Of a DNA stretch of 64,000 nt, positions 26,603 through 35,581 are shown one piece after another. A program made the position numbers and the translations under genes. The DNA comes from CAZLBC01 sp964557575 (lineage in GTDB: Bacteria > Planctomycetota > Phycisphaerae > SM23-33). The notes under the pieces were generated by a model. It worked only from the letters and a program-made list of their open reading frames with translations, did not search any database and was not told the DNA's origin. Position 1 is the stretch's first letter, and every line of letters begins with the position of its first letter. Location: NCBI GenBank assembly GCA_964557575.1, contig CAZLBC010000003.1, positions 1 through 64,000 on the forward strand, given 5' to 3'.

Positions 26603-27511
26603 ATGCATCACGGCAACAGGTTCATCCGGCCGGCCATCGCGGCCCTCCTCGTATTCCTCCCGGCGCTTACCCCCGCCCTCGGCGGCGAAGCCGGGGACAC
26701 GACGCCGCGCTCGCCCTTCACCGACGCGGATTACGCCGACCGCCTGCGCGAACTGAAAAAGGATCCCCCCGTCGAGGGGCTGGCGTGGTTCGTCGAAAAA
26801 CCCTTTATCGTGGCCGGCAACCAGCGGCCGGCGATGGTGCAGCGGTACGTCGGCGGGACCGTGCGGTGGGCGACGAAGATGTTCAGAAAGCATTACTTCG
26901 CGAAGGACCCCGGCAAGATCATCACGATCTGGCTGCTCGGCGACGCCCGCAGTTACCGGCAGGTCGCCGAAAAGATCACCGGCAGGAAACCGGGGACGCC
27001 CTACGGCTTCTATTCCTCCCCGAACGATTCGCTCGTCATGAACATCGCCACGGGCGGGGGGACCCTCGTCCACGAGATGTTCCACGCGTTCATTCCCGCG
27101 AATTTCCCGGCATGCCCGTCCTGGCTCAACGAGGGCATCGCCTCGCTGTACGAGCAGTGCGGGGAGAAAAACGGCATGATCAGGGGCTTTACCAACTGGC
27201 GGCTCCGCGGCCTCAAAAAGGCGATCGGCGGCGGCACGACCGTATCTCTCGAAAAGCTGGCCGGGACCACGAGCAGCGAATTTTACGGTCCCGGCAGCGG
27301 CGTGCACTACGCCCAGGCGCGGTACCTCTGTTACTACCTCCAGGAAAAGGGGCTGCTCCTGAAATATTACCGGGCCTTCCGGGCCGCCGTTAAGACCGAC
27401 CCCACCGGCTATAAGACCCTCGTCGCGACACTGGGCAGCCCGGACATGGACGCGTTTCAGCGCACGTGGGAGGCCTGGTGCATGAAGCTCAGGTTCCCGC
27501 CCTCGAGTTAA
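26603..27511 (+). CDS. Secreted zinc metallopeptidase-like protein (gluzincin)
   Basis: 302 residues with a signal peptide (IAALLVFLPALTPALGG). The zinc site is LVHEMFHAFI (HExxH, near residues 156-160), with the third ligand probably the glutamate of WLNEGIASLYE, an arrangement seen in peptidase-MA-like proteins. The preceding segment (IITIWLLGDARSYRQVAEKI) matches the usual scaffold. It would act outside the inner membrane; the substrate is unknown. ATG 26603 follows GGAGAACGACC. Convergent with the flavodoxin gene, 13 bases apart. Confidence 0.8.
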   Translation: MHHGNRFIRPAIAALLVFLPALTPALGGEAGDTTPRSPFTDADYADRLRELKKDPPVEGLAWFVEKPFIVAGNQRPAMVQRYVGGTVRWATKMFRKHYFAKDPGKIITIWLLGDARSYRQVAEKITGRKPGTPYGFYSSPNDSLVMNIATGGGTLVHEMFHAFIPANFPACPSWLNEGIASLYEQCGEKNGMIRGFTNWRLRGLKKAIGGGTTVSLEKLAGTTSSEFYGPGSGVHYAQARYLCYYLQEKGLLLKYYRAFRAAVKTDPTGYKTLVATLGSPDMDAFQRTWEAWCMKLRFPPSS

Positions 27512-27524
27512 GTATCGACCGCCG

Positions 27525-27995
27525 TTATTCCCGCAGCGCGTCGATGAATGCCCGGAGGTCCTCGGTGTGCGCGTCTTTCTTGACATACTTTTTCCGGAAA
27601 CCGGCCGCGGCTGCGACGTCCCCGCCGATCATCTCGGCCATCGCGCGGTTTGTCGCGTCCAGACCCGACAGGTCCGCCGTGGCGAACGTGGCCGCCCGGC
27701 CGATACTGTCGCCGAAGGCCTCGAGGTATGCGCGGACGGCGGGGGTCATGGTCTTGGCCCAGACCGGCGAGCCGACGACCACCAGGTCGTAGTCCGCGGG
27801 ATTCTTCTCCGGGGGCATGATATCGGCGGTCTTTTTCAGGACGCCGTCCTTGCAGGCGGCGATGAAGCGCAGCGCCCCGTCGCGATTCTTGGTATCCCTG
27901 ATTTCCTCGCTGTCGGCGCCCAGCTCGGCGGCGACGGCTTCGGCGACGTTTCGCGTAATCCCCGTCCGTGAATAGTATACGACCAGTGTGCGCAT
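27525..27995 (-). CDS. Flavodoxin family protein
   Basis: 156 residues. The start at ATG 27995 is preceded by GGAG and gives the FMN phosphate loop at once (VVYYSRTGITRNVAEAVA), which settles the start against an open extension to 28211. DYDLVVVGSPVWAKTMTPAVRAYL is the second FMN-binding loop. It carries electrons or acts as an NAD(P)H:quinone-type reductase; the partner is not identifiable here. Divergent from the CBM9-like gene. Confidence 0.88.
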   Translation of the reverse strand: MRTLVVYYSRTGITRNVAEAVAAELGADSEEIRDTKNRDGALRFIAACKDGVLKKTADIMPPEKNPADYDLVVVGSPVWAKTMTPAVRAYLEAFGDSIGRAATFATADLSGLDATNRAMAEMIGGDVAAAAGFRKKYVKKDAHTEDLRAFIDALRE

Positions 27996-28116
27996 CGTCG
28001 GTTCTCCGGTATAAACACTCTTTAATATGCCCGGGCGGCGGGTTAAGATTGTTTCGTTGCCCGGTCGCTTCGATACAATACTATACCTGTTTACCGCGCG
28101 ATGCCAGGAAAGTCTT

Positions 28117-29139
28117 ATGCGGATACCTATCATCCTTTTGCTGCTGACGGCCGCCGGTGCCGGCGCCGGTGAGCCGCCCGTCATGCTGCGGGCGGAGAAC
28201 TTCGTGGTCAACCCGTCGACCGGACCGGTCTGTTACGTGGCGGTCGTGAATCGCGGCACGGCGGCATGGCACGGGACGCTGTCGGTGGCCTTCCCGGACG
28301 GATGGAAGGTCGACGAGACGGCGAAGGAAGTATCGGTGCCGGCGGGGGGGCGCGAGCGGGTGCCGTTCTCGATCGAGAAGGCCGTCGACACGGCGGCGAA
28401 CCGCTACCCGCTGGAGATGGCCGCCGCGGGCGGCGGTCAGACGGTGACCCGAAAACAGGACGTGATCTGCGCGAGCGCGCCCTACCTGAAGGCGACGGTC
28501 GACGGGGACGCGGAGGAATGGAAGGATGCCATACCGGTCGCGTTCGAGACGGCCGGGAAAAAGACGGTCGTGCGGACCTACTGGACGCGGCGGTATTTCT
28601 CCATTCTCGTCGAAGTAGAGGAAGAGACGTTTTCTCCGCCGGCCGTCGGAAAACCGGGCGACTGTGTGCAACTGGCCTTCGCGACCCGTGACGCGAAACC
28701 GGCGCGAAAGGGCGGGACGTCGTCCCGCTGGGAGTATCTCGCCTGCGCCGGCGACGGGGGCGCGGGCCGGTGCCTGGTCTTGCTGTCGCCGGGCGATCCC
28801 GTCTCCGACGGCCGGAAGCTCCGGCCGCTGTCGGCGCTTGACGCGGCCCCGCGGTCGGCGGTCGCCGTCACGCGGCGGGGGGGCAGAACCGTCTACGAGA
28901 TATCGGTTTCCCTGCGGGCGATGCGGGCGCTGCGACCCGCGCCCGGCCGGGAGTTCTGCTTTTCCTGTCTCGTGCGAGACCCGGACGGGACGGGGCTTCG
29001 GGACCTCGGCTCGGCCGCCGGGCTGCCGGCATCGCGCCGGAACCGGTATGACTGGAGCGTCCCGGCGGGATGCGATTCGCCGAAACAACCGCCGTTCGAC
29101 GGGAAAATCGAGTGGGGTTTCTGTTCTTCGATCCACTGA
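28117..29139 (+). CDS. Secreted protein with CBM9-like domain
   Basis: 340 residues with a short signal peptide (IPIILLLLTAAGAGAG) after ATG 28117 (RBS AGGAAAG). The N-terminal part is an NEW-type beta-sandwich (CYVAVVNRGTAAWHGTLSVAFPDGW). From about residue 125, TVDGDAEEWKDAIPVAF starts a CBM9-like/DOMON-like carbohydrate-binding domain, with YFSILVEVEEETF and a closing YEISVSLRAMRALRP. No catalytic domain is recognised. It likely binds saccharides at the cell surface or in the periplasm. The next gene follows after 46 bases on the same strand. Confidence 0.7.
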   Translation: MRIPIILLLLTAAGAGAGEPPVMLRAENFVVNPSTGPVCYVAVVNRGTAAWHGTLSVAFPDGWKVDETAKEVSVPAGGRERVPFSIEKAVDTAANRYPLEMAAAGGGQTVTRKQDVICASAPYLKATVDGDAEEWKDAIPVAFETAGKKTVVRTYWTRRYFSILVEVEEETFSPPAVGKPGDCVQLAFATRDAKPARKGGTSSRWEYLACAGDGGAGRCLVLLSPGDPVSDGRKLRPLSALDAAPRSAVAVTRRGGRTVYEISVSLRAMRALRPAPGREFCFSCLVRDPDGTGLRDLGSAAGLPASRRNRYDWSVPAGCDSPKQPPFDGKIEWGFCSSIH

Positions 29140-29185
29140 TCGAAACGTGAATAACGCCGAGAATGCACAGAGGAAAGGATGTGTC

Positions 29186-30229
29186 ATGAAAAATGTCGCT
29201 GGTGTATCGCTGCTGCTGTTCGCTGTCCTGTTCGCCGGGTGCGCGTCGCAGGACGTCGTCGTTTCGAAGCCCGCCGTCTCCGGCGGCGCTATCGTCCTCC
29301 GCACGGTCGCCGTCGAGGGAGAGGAAGGCAAACCCTTCGCGGCGGGCCGGCAGGCCGCGGCCGTGCTGCTGGAGGCGATGGGGGGTACGCCCCCGAAGGC
29401 CGTGATCATGACCGAGTGCATGGAGGGTGCGGCGATGAAGAAAAAGGCACTGGCAGGCGTCGCCTCCGTTCTCGGGAAGAGCGTGATCGCCGGGGGCTCC
29501 ACGTACGGGACCTATACCCAGCAAGGTGTGCTGGATATCGACGCCGTTTCCCTGCTGGGCATCGGCGGAGACGGCATCGGCGCGGCGGTCGCCCTGCAGA
29601 AGGACATGGGGGCGGCCGGCCTGAGCCTCGAAACGGATGAAGCGCGGTTGCGGCAGGCCCTCTCGGCAGGGGGGGCGTCGCTCGCCCGGAAACTCTCGGA
29701 GACCGGGAAGGGCCGGCTGATGATCGTCATTGCCGATGCGCACTCGCCGAAGAACGCGTTTCTCGTCGAGGGCATCCAGGAGGTGCTCGGGGGGGCGTTT
29801 CCGATCACCGGCGGCTCGGTGAACAAGAACGACGGCCAGACCTTCGTTTACTACCGCGGCAAGATGTATACCGACAGCGCGGTGGGTATCATGCTCAGCG
29901 GCGATTTCACGGTCGCGCTCGCCGGCCGCAAGGCAAAGACGAACGAAAAGGTGGTTGCCACGGCACGGGAGGCGTCGGCCGCGGCGCTCTATAAACTCAA
30001 AGGGAAACCGACGGCGATGCTGGCCTTCGACTGCGCGGGCCGGATGGGCAAGCTGAAGAACTTCGACGACGAATTGAAGGCCATACAGCAGTCCGTCGGC
30101 GGGGGTATCCCGCTCTACGGCTGTTACTGTGCCGGGGAAATCGGTCCGCCGGACGTCTCCGAGCGGGCGGCGGGCGTCCTGAGCGCCGGCCGCGGCTGGC
30201 ATATCATGGTGACGCTGATCGGCCGGTAG
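29186..30229 (+). CDS. FIST-domain lipoprotein
   Basis: 347 residues from ATG 29186 with RBS AGGAAAGG. A lipobox (LFAGCAS) at about residues 16-22 predicts membrane anchoring. The rest matches the FIST N and FIST C sensory domains: an N-part with PKAVIMTECMEG and GGSTYGTYTQQG, a middle FPITGGSVNKNDGQTFVYYR, and a C-part with AMLAFDCAGRMGKL and GGGIPLYGCYCAGEIGP. FIST proteins are thought to bind small ligands such as amino acids, usually in the cytosol fused to signalling modules. A free periplasmic lipoprotein form is less usual. Confidence 0.82.
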   Translation: MKNVAGVSLLLFAVLFAGCASQDVVVSKPAVSGGAIVLRTVAVEGEEGKPFAAGRQAAAVLLEAMGGTPPKAVIMTECMEGAAMKKKALAGVASVLGKSVIAGGSTYGTYTQQGVLDIDAVSLLGIGGDGIGAAVALQKDMGAAGLSLETDEARLRQALSAGGASLARKLSETGKGRLMIVIADAHSPKNAFLVEGIQEVLGGAFPITGGSVNKNDGQTFVYYRGKMYTDSAVGIMLSGDFTVALAGRKAKTNEKVVATAREASAAALYKLKGKPTAMLAFDCAGRMGKLKNFDDELKAIQQSVGGGIPLYGCYCAGEIGPPDVSERAAGVLSAGRGWHIMVTLIGR

Positions 30230-30325
30230 GCGGATACGTGACGGGCACCTTCATCGTCGCCGGCAGCGAGATGCCCAGGCTGGCGGAATCCGCGGAGCGA
30301 TAGCAGGGATCGGCGGTCGAGCGGT

Positions 30326-31330
30326 TCACTGATCGCCGAGGGCCGCGGCGATGCGGTCTTTCAGTGCCGCCTCACCTCGCGTTATCTGCATTTCCACCGC
30401 GAGCTGGAAGAGGGGCGGATCGAACGCGCCGGCGTCGAGCTTGACGGCATCCTTCCGCGTGGTCAGGGCGATCGCCGCGCCGGCCGCGCGGGCCTCGTCG
30501 TTGAGGCGCCCGATCCGTGCCGGGTCGTAGCGGGCGTGGTCCGGGAGGGCCCGGGTTCCCGCGATCGCGACGCCGGCGGCTTCCGCCGTTTTGAAGAACG
30601 CGCCGGGATTCCCCAGGCCGCAGAACAGGAATGCCGATCGCCCCCGGAGCGATACCGGGGGGCACTCGTTGCCGTCCGGGTCGACGACGCCGGCCGGCCG
30701 GTGGACGGCGGTCGCCGTGATCGCCGCCGGCGCGCGGGTCGCCAGGACCTGCCTGATCCGGTCCAGTGACGACGGGTCGGCCTGGTCGGTCCGGGTGATG
30801 ACGACGGCCCCGGCCCGCGCCAGCCCGGACAGCGGTTCCCTGAGCCTTCCGAGGGGCAGGCAGGCGCCGCCGCCGAAGGGGTTGGTGGCGTCCACCAGGA
30901 CGATGTCCAGGTCGCGTTCGAGCCGCAGGTGCTGGAACCCGTCGTCCATGACGACGACGTCGGCGCCGCGCGACGCGGCCTCACGGGCGCCGGCGACGCG
31001 GTCGGGGTTGACGACAACCGCGGCCCCGGTCAGCGTTGTGAGCAGTTCCGCCTCGTCGCTGCGGCCTCCCGCCGACTTGTACCCGCGGGTGAGTATCGCC
31101 GGCGACCGGCCGGCCGCGGCGAGAACGGCGGTGACCCAGGCGACCATCGGCGTCTTGCCGGTGCCGCCGGTGGTGATGTTGCCCACGCAGATCACCGGCA
31201 GGGGGGCGGCGCAGCGCTTTTTGATGCCCGATCGGTACAGCCGGTTGCGGATCCTCATCGCCAGGGCGTAGGGAACTCCCAGGAGGCGCGGCAGGATTCC
31301 CCCCGTCATGTTGCCCGGCCGTTTCGGCAT
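30326..31330 (-). CDS. lpxK: Tetraacyldisaccharide 4'-kinase
   Basis: 334 residues. Phosphorylates the lipid A disaccharide precursor at the cytosolic face of the inner membrane. Walker A is VICVGNITTGGTGKTPMV, typical of LpxK, followed by ILTRGYKSAGG, VVMDDGFQHLRLERDLDIVL with the catalytic Asp/His pair, and a C-terminal LPDHARYDPARI and TTRKDAVKL. It shows that the cell makes lipid A and so has an outer membrane. It stands 44 bases downstream of leuA on the same strand. Confidence 0.95.
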   Translation of the reverse strand: MPKRPGNMTGGILPRLLGVPYALAMRIRNRLYRSGIKKRCAAPLPVICVGNITTGGTGKTPMVAWVTAVLAAAGRSPAILTRGYKSAGGRSDEAELLTTLTGAAVVVNPDRVAGAREAASRGADVVVMDDGFQHLRLERDLDIVLVDATNPFGGGACLPLGRLREPLSGLARAGAVVITRTDQADPSSLDRIRQVLATRAPAAITATAVHRPAGVVDPDGNECPPVSLRGRSAFLFCGLGNPGAFFKTAEAAGVAIAGTRALPDHARYDPARIGRLNDEARAAGAAIALTTRKDAVKLDAGAFDPPLFQLAVEMQITRGEAALKDRIAAALGDQ

Positions 31331-31374
31331 GGCGTTATCCTACCCTCGAGGTGCGCCGAAGGGAAGCGCCGTGT

Positions 31375-33069
31375 TCAGGCCGTGCCGTGCTGCCGCGTGG
31401 CCCACCGGTTCAGGCCCGCCATGACCGCCCGGATCGCCGCCTGGTCGATGTTCGTGTCGCTGCCGGCGCCGTAGATGACCTCGCCGCCGTTGAATTGCAG
31501 CGGGACGTATGCCATGGCCTTCGCGTCCGAACCGTGCCCGATGGCGTGGGAATCGTAGTCGTGAATCTGGAAGTCGATTCCCATGGTACGGATGCAGTTG
31601 GCGAACGCGTCGACGGGGCCGTCGCCCTCGGCCGTCAGCGTCTTCTCCGTCCCGCCGTCGGCAATAAGCACCTCGCCCCTGATCCAGGTCGGATTGTCCT
31701 CGTCCGGCCGGGGCCAGTACCGCAGCAGTTCGTAGGGTCCGTCGGGTTCCATGAATGCCGCGCGGAATACCTCCATCACCTGCTCGCCGTTCAGTTCCGT
31801 CCCGTGTTCGTCGGTATAGCGCTGGACGGCGGCGCCGATCTGGGGGTGCATGGCCCGGGGAACGTGCAGCCCGTGTTCCTGCTGGAGGACCCACGCGACG
31901 CCGCCCTTGCCGGACTGGCTGTTGATGCGTATCAGGTCCTGGTATTCGCGGCCGACGTCCGCCGGATCGACGATCAGGTACGGCACCTTCCACCCGACGC
32001 CGAATTTCTCTCCGGCCGTTTCGCGGAGATTCATACCCTTCCTGATGGCGTCCTGGTGCGAGCCGGAAAAGGCGGTGAAGACCAGTTCGCCCGAATAGGG
32101 CTGGCGGTAGTAGACCTTCATGCCGGTCAGGCGCTCGACGGTCGCGGCGATCTGTTCGAGGTTGGAAAAATCCAGGCCGGTATCGATCCCCCGCGCGCGG
32201 AGGTTGTTGGCCACGGTGACGAGGTCCACGTTGCCGGTGCGCTCCCCGTGCCCGAAGAGCGTGCCCTCGACCCGGTCGGCCCCGGCGAGGAGGGCGAGTT
32301 CGGTCGCCGCGACGGCCATGCCCTGGTCGTTGTGGGCGTGGAGAGAAATGACGACGTGTTCCCGGTGGCTGAACCGGTTGCAGAAGCGCTCGATCATGTC
32401 CGCGTACTGGTTCGGCGGCCGGCGCTCGACGGTCGCGGGGAGGTTCAGTATCATCGGCTTCTCCGGGGTGGCTCTCCCCCACGCCGCGTAGGCGGCTTCG
32501 CAGGTCTCGATAGCGAATGTCAGGTCCGTGTCCGTGAATTCCTCGGGAGAGAACTCGAGGCGGATGTCGCTGCCGGGCATGGCAGACGCGCGGTCGCGGA
32601 TCTGCTCGACCGAACGCCGGATCATTTCCAGCGTTCCCTGCCGGTCGAGATTGAAGACCTGCTTCATGTGGAGGTCGCTGGTTGCCGTGTAGGCGTGGAC
32701 GATCCCGCGCGGCGCGCCGTCGAACGCCTCGAACGTCCGGTCTATCAGGTGTTCCCGGCACTGGGTCAGGCCCATGATAAACACGGTGTCGGGAACGTGT
32801 CCCTCCTGAATCAGCCGCCGCGTGAAATCGAAATCGTCCTGGCTGGCCGAGGGGAAGGCGACCTCGATGTGCTTGAACCCGATGGCGCAGAGGAGGGTGA
32901 AGTACTCGAGCTTCTGCTCGGGGTTGAGCGGGTTGGGCAAAGACTGGTTGCCGTCCCGCAGGTCGACCGAACACCATATCGGGGACGTGGTGATGCGGTT
33001 GTCGGGCCAGCGTCGCTGCTCGACCGGTATCGATTCGGGGTACGCGTATTTCGGTATCTCAGTCATCAT
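31375..33069 (-). CDS. leuA: 2-isopropylmalate synthase (LeuA2 type)
   Basis: 564 residues from ATG 33069 (a second ATG follows directly). First committed step of leucine synthesis, condensing acetyl-CoA with 2-oxoisovalerate. It is the longer actinobacterial-like class: WCSVDLRDGNQSLPNP metal/substrate site, HIEVAFPSASQDDFDF, the HAHNDQGMAVAATELALLAG metal-binding motif and GHGERTGNVDLV. The C-terminal LeuA regulatory domain (GGTEKTLTAEGDGPVDAFAN) predicts leucine feedback. Expression is probably set by the attenuator directly upstream. The in-frame start at 33132 would include the terminator and is rejected. Confidence 0.95.
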   Translation of the reverse strand: MMTEIPKYAYPESIPVEQRRWPDNRITTSPIWCSVDLRDGNQSLPNPLNPEQKLEYFTLLCAIGFKHIEVAFPSASQDDFDFTRRLIQEGHVPDTVFIMGLTQCREHLIDRTFEAFDGAPRGIVHAYTATSDLHMKQVFNLDRQGTLEMIRRSVEQIRDRASAMPGSDIRLEFSPEEFTDTDLTFAIETCEAAYAAWGRATPEKPMILNLPATVERRPPNQYADMIERFCNRFSHREHVVISLHAHNDQGMAVAATELALLAGADRVEGTLFGHGERTGNVDLVTVANNLRARGIDTGLDFSNLEQIAATVERLTGMKVYYRQPYSGELVFTAFSGSHQDAIRKGMNLRETAGEKFGVGWKVPYLIVDPADVGREYQDLIRINSQSGKGGVAWVLQQEHGLHVPRAMHPQIGAAVQRYTDEHGTELNGEQVMEVFRAAFMEPDGPYELLRYWPRPDEDNPTWIRGEVLIADGGTEKTLTAEGDGPVDAFANCIRTMGIDFQIHDYDSHAIGHGSDAKAMAYVPLQFNGGEVIYGAGSDTNIDQAAIRAVMAGLNRWATRQHGTA

Positions 33070-33086
33070 GGGGCTCCGTCGGCAAT

Positions 33087-33122
33087 AAAAAACTCCGCCG
33101 TCCTCGAAGGACCGCGGAGTTT
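33087..33122 (-). terminator. leuA attenuator: intrinsic terminator
   Basis: On the minus strand AAACTCCGC pairs with GCGGAGTTT, with an inner GTCCT/AGGAC stem, followed by TTTTTT, ending about 18 bases before leuA. Its 5' arm (33118-33111) is also complementary to the antiterminator strand at 33144-33136, so the two folds exclude each other. Confidence 0.9.
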
Positions 33123-33204
33123 CGGGTGACAAAATTCCGCGATCCGTCAGCGCAAAAGCAGGGCCGGCAGCAGTAGCAGGGCCGAGTTGTCGCGCGTACG
33201 GATC
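33111..33204 (-). promoter_or_regulatory. leuA attenuator: alternative hairpins
   Basis: Region 1 (GATCCGT, 33204-33198) pairs with region 2 (ACGGATC, 33147-33141). Region 2 overlaps GATCGCGGA (33144-33136), which pairs with region 3, TCCGCGGTC (33118-33110), as a 9-bp antiterminator with one G-U. Region 3 is also the left arm of the terminator. Region 2 begins at the leader stop codon, so a ribosome finishing the leader would cover it and favour termination. A ribosome stalled on the Leu codons would free it for antitermination. Confidence 0.8.
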
Positions 33205-33206
33205 AT
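33147..33206 (-). CDS. leuL: Leucine leader peptide of the leuA attenuator
   Basis: A 19-residue peptide, MIRTRDNSALLLLPALLLR, with seven leucine codons in two runs of four and three (CTG, CTA, CTG, CTG; CTG, CTT, TTG). AAGG sits about five bases before the ATG. Position, size, leucine density and the overlapping alternative hairpins match the classic amino-acid attenuator design, with the peptide acting as a sensor of charged tRNA(Leu). Use of the rare-looking CTA and TTG codons may sharpen stalling. It lies 78 bases before leuA. The promoter is not clear; TACAAT at 33224-33219 is very close to the RBS. Confidence 0.87.
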   Translation of the reverse strand: MIRTRDNSALLLLPALLLR

Positions 33207-33348
33207 TATTACCTTATTATTGTACACCGTCATATCGGAACAATCGCGTAAATTCCTCTCCCTTTTTGAAAATCCCGACAATTTCCCTGCAATCCGACGC
33301 GCCGGTGTATATCATGTCTGCTGAAGTTCACGGAAGGAATGTCTGCGT

Positions 33349-35580
33349 ATGGATATACTCGAAGGATTGAATCGGCAGCAACGGGAGGCCGTCGAGCACG
33401 TGGAGGGGCCGCTGCTGGTGCTGGCGGGTGCGGGGTCGGGTAAGACCCGGGTCATCACCCGCCGGGTGGCATACATGGTTTCGCTGGGGGTCGATCCCCG
33501 CGCTATCCTGGCGATCACGTTCACCAACAAGGCCGCGGGGGAGATGAAAGAGCGGGTTGTCGCCCTCGGGACCCCGGAGGGGGCCACGGTGTGTACGTTC
33601 CACGCGATCTGCGCGCGGTTGCTGCGGGAATTCGCCGATGCCGCGGGGCTGGCCCGGGACTACTCCATATACGACCGGAACGACCAGTTGAAGGTCACGA
33701 AGGAAGCGCTGCGGGAAGCCGAGAAGGGCGGGAGCTTTCTGACGCCGTCGACGGCCCACGCCGCCATCTCCGCCGCGAAGAACGAGTTGCTGACCCCCGA
33801 TGCGTATGCCGAGAAAAATATTGATTTTTACGGGCGAAACTGTGCGGCTGTGTACGCGCTCTACGATAAAATCATGCAACGCAACCGGGCGCTTGATTTT
33901 GACGACCTGCTTATGCGGACGGCGTTTCTCTTCCGCGACCGGCCCGATATCCGGGAATATCTCGGGACCCGGTTTACGTACGTCCTGATCGACGAGTACC
34001 AGGACACGAACCGGGCGCAGTATATCATCGCCCACGCGGTGGCGCTCGATCACGGCAACCTGTGCGTTACCGGCGACCCGGACCAGAGTATCTACGGCTG
34101 GCGCGGCGCTGACATAAACAACATACTCAATTTCGAAAAGGATTACCCCGCCGCCCGGGTGATACGGCTCGAGGAGAACTATCGCAGCACGCGTCCTATT
34201 CTGCGGGCGGCTTCGCGTCTCATCGAGCACAACACGATACGGAAGGGCAAGTCACTGTTCACGAGCCGCGACGGCGGGACGGACGTCAGGGTCGTGGCGG
34301 TCGACGACGGCCGGGCGGAGGCCCGGGAGATCTGCGATCGTATCGAGCGGTACGGCGGCGCGGGGATCAGCCCGAAAGACGTGGCGGTGTTCTACCGGCT
34401 CAACAGCATCTCGCGCGTTCTCGAGGAGGAGTTTATCAGGCGGGGCATTCCCTACCGGATAGCGCGGGGCGTGGAGTTCTACAATCGCAAGGAAATAAAG
34501 GATCTGCTCGCCTATCTGAAGCTGATGGCCAACCCGGCAGACGATATTTCCTGCGAGCGGATTATCAATACCCCGCCGCGGGGCATCGGCAAAAAGACCC
34601 TCACGACCCTTAAGCATTTCGCCGCCGCCGAGGGGATTGGTCTCCTGGCGGCGTGCGCCCGGGCCGGGGAGGCCGGGACGGGCGCCCGCGGCGCGAAGCA
34701 GGCCGGGGCCTTCGCCCGCCTGATGTCCTCACTCGCAACGGACCGGGACCGGCCCGTCGGCGCTGTCGTTGAGGAAGTCTACCGGCGAAGCGGCCTCGAA
34801 AAGAGCCACGCCCCCGAGGACGAGGATTCGCTCGAAGCGCGGGCAAATGTCGACGAGTTGATCTCCACCGCCGTCGAGTTCGACGAGGACGAAGGCCGGG
34901 AGGGGGGATTGCCGGAGTATCTCCACGGTATTTCGCTGGTCGCCGACGTGGATCATTTCAACGGCGAATCCGGGGCGGTCACCATGATGACCCTCCATGC
35001 CGCCAAGGGACTGGAATTCCCCGTGGTATTCATGGTCGCCTGCGAGGAGGGGATCCTGCCGTTTCAGCGGTTCAGCGAGAGCCTGGATCTCCAGGGGAAC
35101 ATGACGCTCCTCGAGGAAGAGCGGCGGCTGGCGTTTGTCGGCATGACCCGCGCGAAGGAACGGCTCGAGCTGTTTCACGCCCACACGCGTTTCAGGCGGG
35201 GGAAGACCGACGTGCAGGCGTCGTCGCGGTTCGTCGCGGAGATAGGCGACAGCGGGGTGACTCGCGAGCAGTTGACCACCGCCGCCGGGGGCGGGGGGCG
35301 ATCGTGGGGCCGGGGGGGCTTCTACGGCGGAAGACGGAAGGCGGAACCGGTCGACGCCGTCGACGAGGACTTCGCGGACGCGGCCGTACCGGAGATTCCC
35401 CCGGAATACGAGTACCTGCGACCCGGATGCAGCGTGTACCATCAGAAATTCGGCGTCGGTACGGTCAAGAAGCTGGCCCGGGGGTGGCCGGAAACCCGCG
35501 CGACCATCGATTTCAAACAGTATGGACGGAAGCGGCTGGTTCTCGCCGTGGCCGGCCTGGAACTGGTGGATACGCAGTGA
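33349..35580 (+). CDS. pcrA: ATP-dependent DNA helicase UvrD/PcrA/Rep family
   Basis: 743 residues, normal for PcrA. A 3'-5' superfamily 1A helicase for nucleotide excision repair and removal of stalled complexes. Motifs: LVLAGAGSGKTRVITRR (I), ITFTNKAAGEMKER (Ia), LIDEYQDTNRAQ (II), TGDPDQSIYGWRGADI (III), LEENYRST (IV), MTLHAAKGLEFPVV (V), VGMTRAKERL (VI). The C-terminal Tudor-like RNA polymerase-binding domain (GCSVYHQKFGVGTVKKLARG) supports PcrA/UvrD over Rep. Divergent from the leu leader. Confidence 0.93.
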   Translation: MDILEGLNRQQREAVEHVEGPLLVLAGAGSGKTRVITRRVAYMVSLGVDPRAILAITFTNKAAGEMKERVVALGTPEGATVCTFHAICARLLREFADAAGLARDYSIYDRNDQLKVTKEALREAEKGGSFLTPSTAHAAISAAKNELLTPDAYAEKNIDFYGRNCAAVYALYDKIMQRNRALDFDDLLMRTAFLFRDRPDIREYLGTRFTYVLIDEYQDTNRAQYIIAHAVALDHGNLCVTGDPDQSIYGWRGADINNILNFEKDYPAARVIRLEENYRSTRPILRAASRLIEHNTIRKGKSLFTSRDGGTDVRVVAVDDGRAEAREICDRIERYGGAGISPKDVAVFYRLNSISRVLEEEFIRRGIPYRIARGVEFYNRKEIKDLLAYLKLMANPADDISCERIINTPPRGIGKKTLTTLKHFAAAEGIGLLAACARAGEAGTGARGAKQAGAFARLMSSLATDRDRPVGAVVEEVYRRSGLEKSHAPEDEDSLEARANVDELISTAVEFDEDEGREGGLPEYLHGISLVADVDHFNGESGAVTMMTLHAAKGLEFPVVFMVACEEGILPFQRFSESLDLQGNMTLLEEERRLAFVGMTRAKERLELFHAHTRFRRGKTDVQASSRFVAEIGDSGVTREQLTTAAGGGGRSWGRGGFYGGRRKAEPVDAVDEDFADAAVPEIPPEYEYLRPGCSVYHQKFGVGTVKKLARGWPETRATIDFKQYGRKRLVLAVAGLELVDTQ

Positions 35581-35581
35581 T

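Noticed and set aside
33219..33240. TACAAT as -10 of the leu leader
   Set aside because: A start site 7 bases downstream would fall in the leader RBS, and there is no -35 at proper spacing. Not listed as a promoter.
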